Notes under the pieces: generated by a model
The model's database searches: none
What the model saw: only the letters and a program-made list of their open reading frames with translations
Told to the model about the DNA's origin: nothing
Translations under genes and position numbers: made by a program
Part shown: one piece after another, positions 63,101 to 64,000 of the stretch
How positions within the stretch are numbered: position 1 is the stretch's first letter
Layout: each line of letters starts with the position of its first letter
NCBI RefSeq assembly: GCF_001039355.2
Contig: NW_019775524.1
Location: forward strand, 275,902 to 339,901
Origin: Lingula anatina
Taxonomy: Eukaryota > Brachiopoda > Lingulata > Lingulida > Lingulidae
Direction: 5' to 3'
Length of the DNA stretch: 64,000 nucleotides

Positions 63101-64000
63101 ACTTACCAGGTTAATGTATCTGCAAGCATTCAAAGTTAGTCCATGGTCTTTTTCTAAAAAAATATTTTTATAATAATCTCTTTGGAGATTTTTACGGAGG
63201 TATAGATAGCTATATGTATATGTACGTATAGATAAAGTCCACGTGGTCTGATGACAAGCACAGATTCCAAAATAATTGCGATAACCGCCGTTTTGGTGGT
63301 AAAATTGAATTTACTAAAATTTTATGAGTTGTTTACAATTTATGAATCTCATATGTGAAATACAAATCTCATACGCACACTTGGTATCCCTTTCAGTACG
63401 TATACTTTACTAAACCCTCTTTTCATCAAAAAAGACTATTCGAACTAAGCCCTTGGGTGACGTGTATAATGCTTACATGTATTTCCGTAAGATGCTGTTG
63501 GTTAAATAAGGGCACTACATGTAAAGTACAGGGACTGCGTGTCCTAGCTCGTACAGAGGTACACATTTAAAGTTTCTCACCTTTCGTAACTTGGTTTGTG
63601 TGGGGGGCATGTTTTTTTCTTTCTATGCATATACGCGAGTATATAAATACATACATACACACATTCTGACTTCCCTATGTTTGTAAAGTATTACAAACTT
63701 GCCTGAGACTACCACGTTGATAACACGGATAAATCACATGCACATGTACTGGTGGGCCAAGTTGATTCCAGTACGCTGTAGCTAAGTTTTACTGAGCGTT
63801 AAATGTTCAGATACATGTAAATCTCTACCTCAAGTCCGGGTTCCGGGGACGGTTTGCTCTTGCTGTGTGATTTCAACAACTCCATACATGTGTCCAGATA
63901 GTCGTCTGCGGTGCGGAGCCTCGAGTCGGCGACATGGCGGGCCTGATAGCATAAGAAAACAATGGTGAATGCCCACAGTGCTTGAGACAACGGGTAGCTA
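59928..64000 (-). CDS. folate-receptor-like secreted protein B, four exons, start just outside
   Basis: Exons >64000-63829, 62285-62085, 61727-61589 and 60148-59928 (minus) have the same splice positions and phases as paralogue A. By alignment with A the initiator ATG falls at 64005-64003, five bases beyond the window, giving a predicted 245 residues. The signal peptide differs (LSQALWAFTIVFLCYQA), but the segment from HVADS to PGLE is identical in protein. The C-terminus is short, ending SAKMHEEL with no hydrophobic tail, so the product should be secreted rather than GPI-anchored. The Cys framework and WW core are intact. The ligand is unknown for the same reason as in A. Confidence 0.87.
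60149..61588 (-). other. intron 3 of gene B
   Basis: AT-rich, no further gene or clear repeat. It does not resemble the much shorter intron 3 of gene A (55482-55710). Confidence 0.5.
61589..61727 (-). CDS. folate-receptor-like B, exon 3 (identical to A)
   Basis: Acceptor TTCGTTTCAG|A (AG at 61729-61728), donor AAAATG|GTAAAT (GT at 61588-61587), 139 bases, no difference from 55711-55849. The flanking introns are unalike within a few bases of both splice sites. Confidence 0.88.
62085..62285 (-). CDS. folate-receptor-like B, exon 2
   Basis: Acceptor ACTTTTAG|T (AG at 62287-62286), donor CCCGCG|GTGAGT (GT at 62084-62083). I count eight differences from A's exon 2 over 201 bases; seven are silent and one changes Asn to Ser (N-I-T-N-Y to N-I-T-S-Y). 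Confidence 0.88.
62430..62650. repeat. inverted-repeat segment in intron 1 of gene B
   Basis: TTCCCATAGAT near 62450 and ATCTATGGAAATGG near 62632 are inverted, and a perfect palindrome TCCCCGCGGGGA sits at 62467-62478. The GC-rich interior (CCGCCCGGCTGACAGC) contrasts with the AT-rich intron. Perhaps an old MITE. Confidence 0.35.
63031..63395. mobile_element. TTAA/TTCA-flanked MITE, copy 3 (intron 1 of gene B)
   Basis: It starts TTCA-AGGGATAGC at 63031 and ends GGTATCCCT-TTCA at 63395. The outer TTCA is a direct repeat, i.e. a 4-bp target duplication. The interior matches copy 1: GTTTTGGCCAAAAAA, CATACTTACC, TTCAAAGTTAGTCC, CACGTGGTCTGATGACAAGC. Confidence 0.78.
63829..64000 (-). CDS. folate-receptor-like B, exon 1 (5' end truncated by window)
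   Basis: Open to the window edge; donor CTTGAG|GTAGAG (GT at 63828-63827). The mature part differs from A by about five bases in 107, all silent by my count, while the signal-peptide part has diverged strongly. Confidence 0.85.

Noticed and set aside
1-64000. tRNA, rRNA or CRISPR features
   Set aside because: I looked for tRNA B-box-like words (GGTTCGA and relatives) and regularly spaced repeats. The few B-box-like hits, such as at 43430, lack a matching A box and cloverleaf, and there is no regularly spaced repeat array.

Overview
The window is animal nuclear DNA. It is AT-rich, has GT-AG introns of about 130 to 5000 bases, long gene-free stretches, many microsatellites, several small inverted-repeat transposons and two runs of N (14047-14065 and 46287), so it comes from a draft assembly. 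The gene families are a NACHT/WD-repeat protein, a globin-X-type membrane globin, an intronless class A GPCR and folate-receptor-like secreted proteins. Together with the very frequent ACATGTA-type words they fit a marine invertebrate, either lophotrochozoan or invertebrate deuterostome. The sequence alone does not let me name the species.

Layout. (1) 1-5350, plus strand: the last five coding exons and long 3' UTR of a NACHT- and WD-repeat protein. The protein ends in a CaaX box (CVIL), and exon 861-1642 carries a one-base frame break near 1467. (2) 6358-6699, minus strand: a small single-pass membrane protein. (3) 7000-19900: no convincing gene, only a small inverted-repeat element (8659-8782), an orphan open frame near 9840, a G-quadruplex-type tract, an assembly gap and a possible copia scrap. 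(4) 19907-26800, minus strand: a three-exon globin of the globin-X type with a predicted N-myristoylation signal; its 5-kb first intron holds several repeats and a TTAA-flanked MITE. (5) 26800-51367: mostly gene-free, with hairpins, tandem duplications, a second MITE copy and a possible decayed GPCR tail near 31600. (6) 51368-52378, minus strand: a complete intronless rhodopsin-class GPCR. (7) 55159-57894 and 59928 to beyond 64000, both minus strand: two tandem four-exon folate-receptor-like genes. The initiator of the second lies just outside the window.

The genes look functionally unrelated, as is usual for animal DNA; the only physical cluster is the folate-receptor-like pair. The most interesting signals are: the mosaic identity between the two folate-receptor-like paralogues, whose third exons are identical over 139 bases while introns, signal peptides and last exons have diverged; the lipidation signals on the globin (N-terminal) and on the NACHT/WD protein (C-terminal); and a MITE family with 4-bp target duplications that carries a conserved consensus splice donor and sits twice in sense orientation inside host introns. 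I found no evidence for a wholly new multi-gene system.
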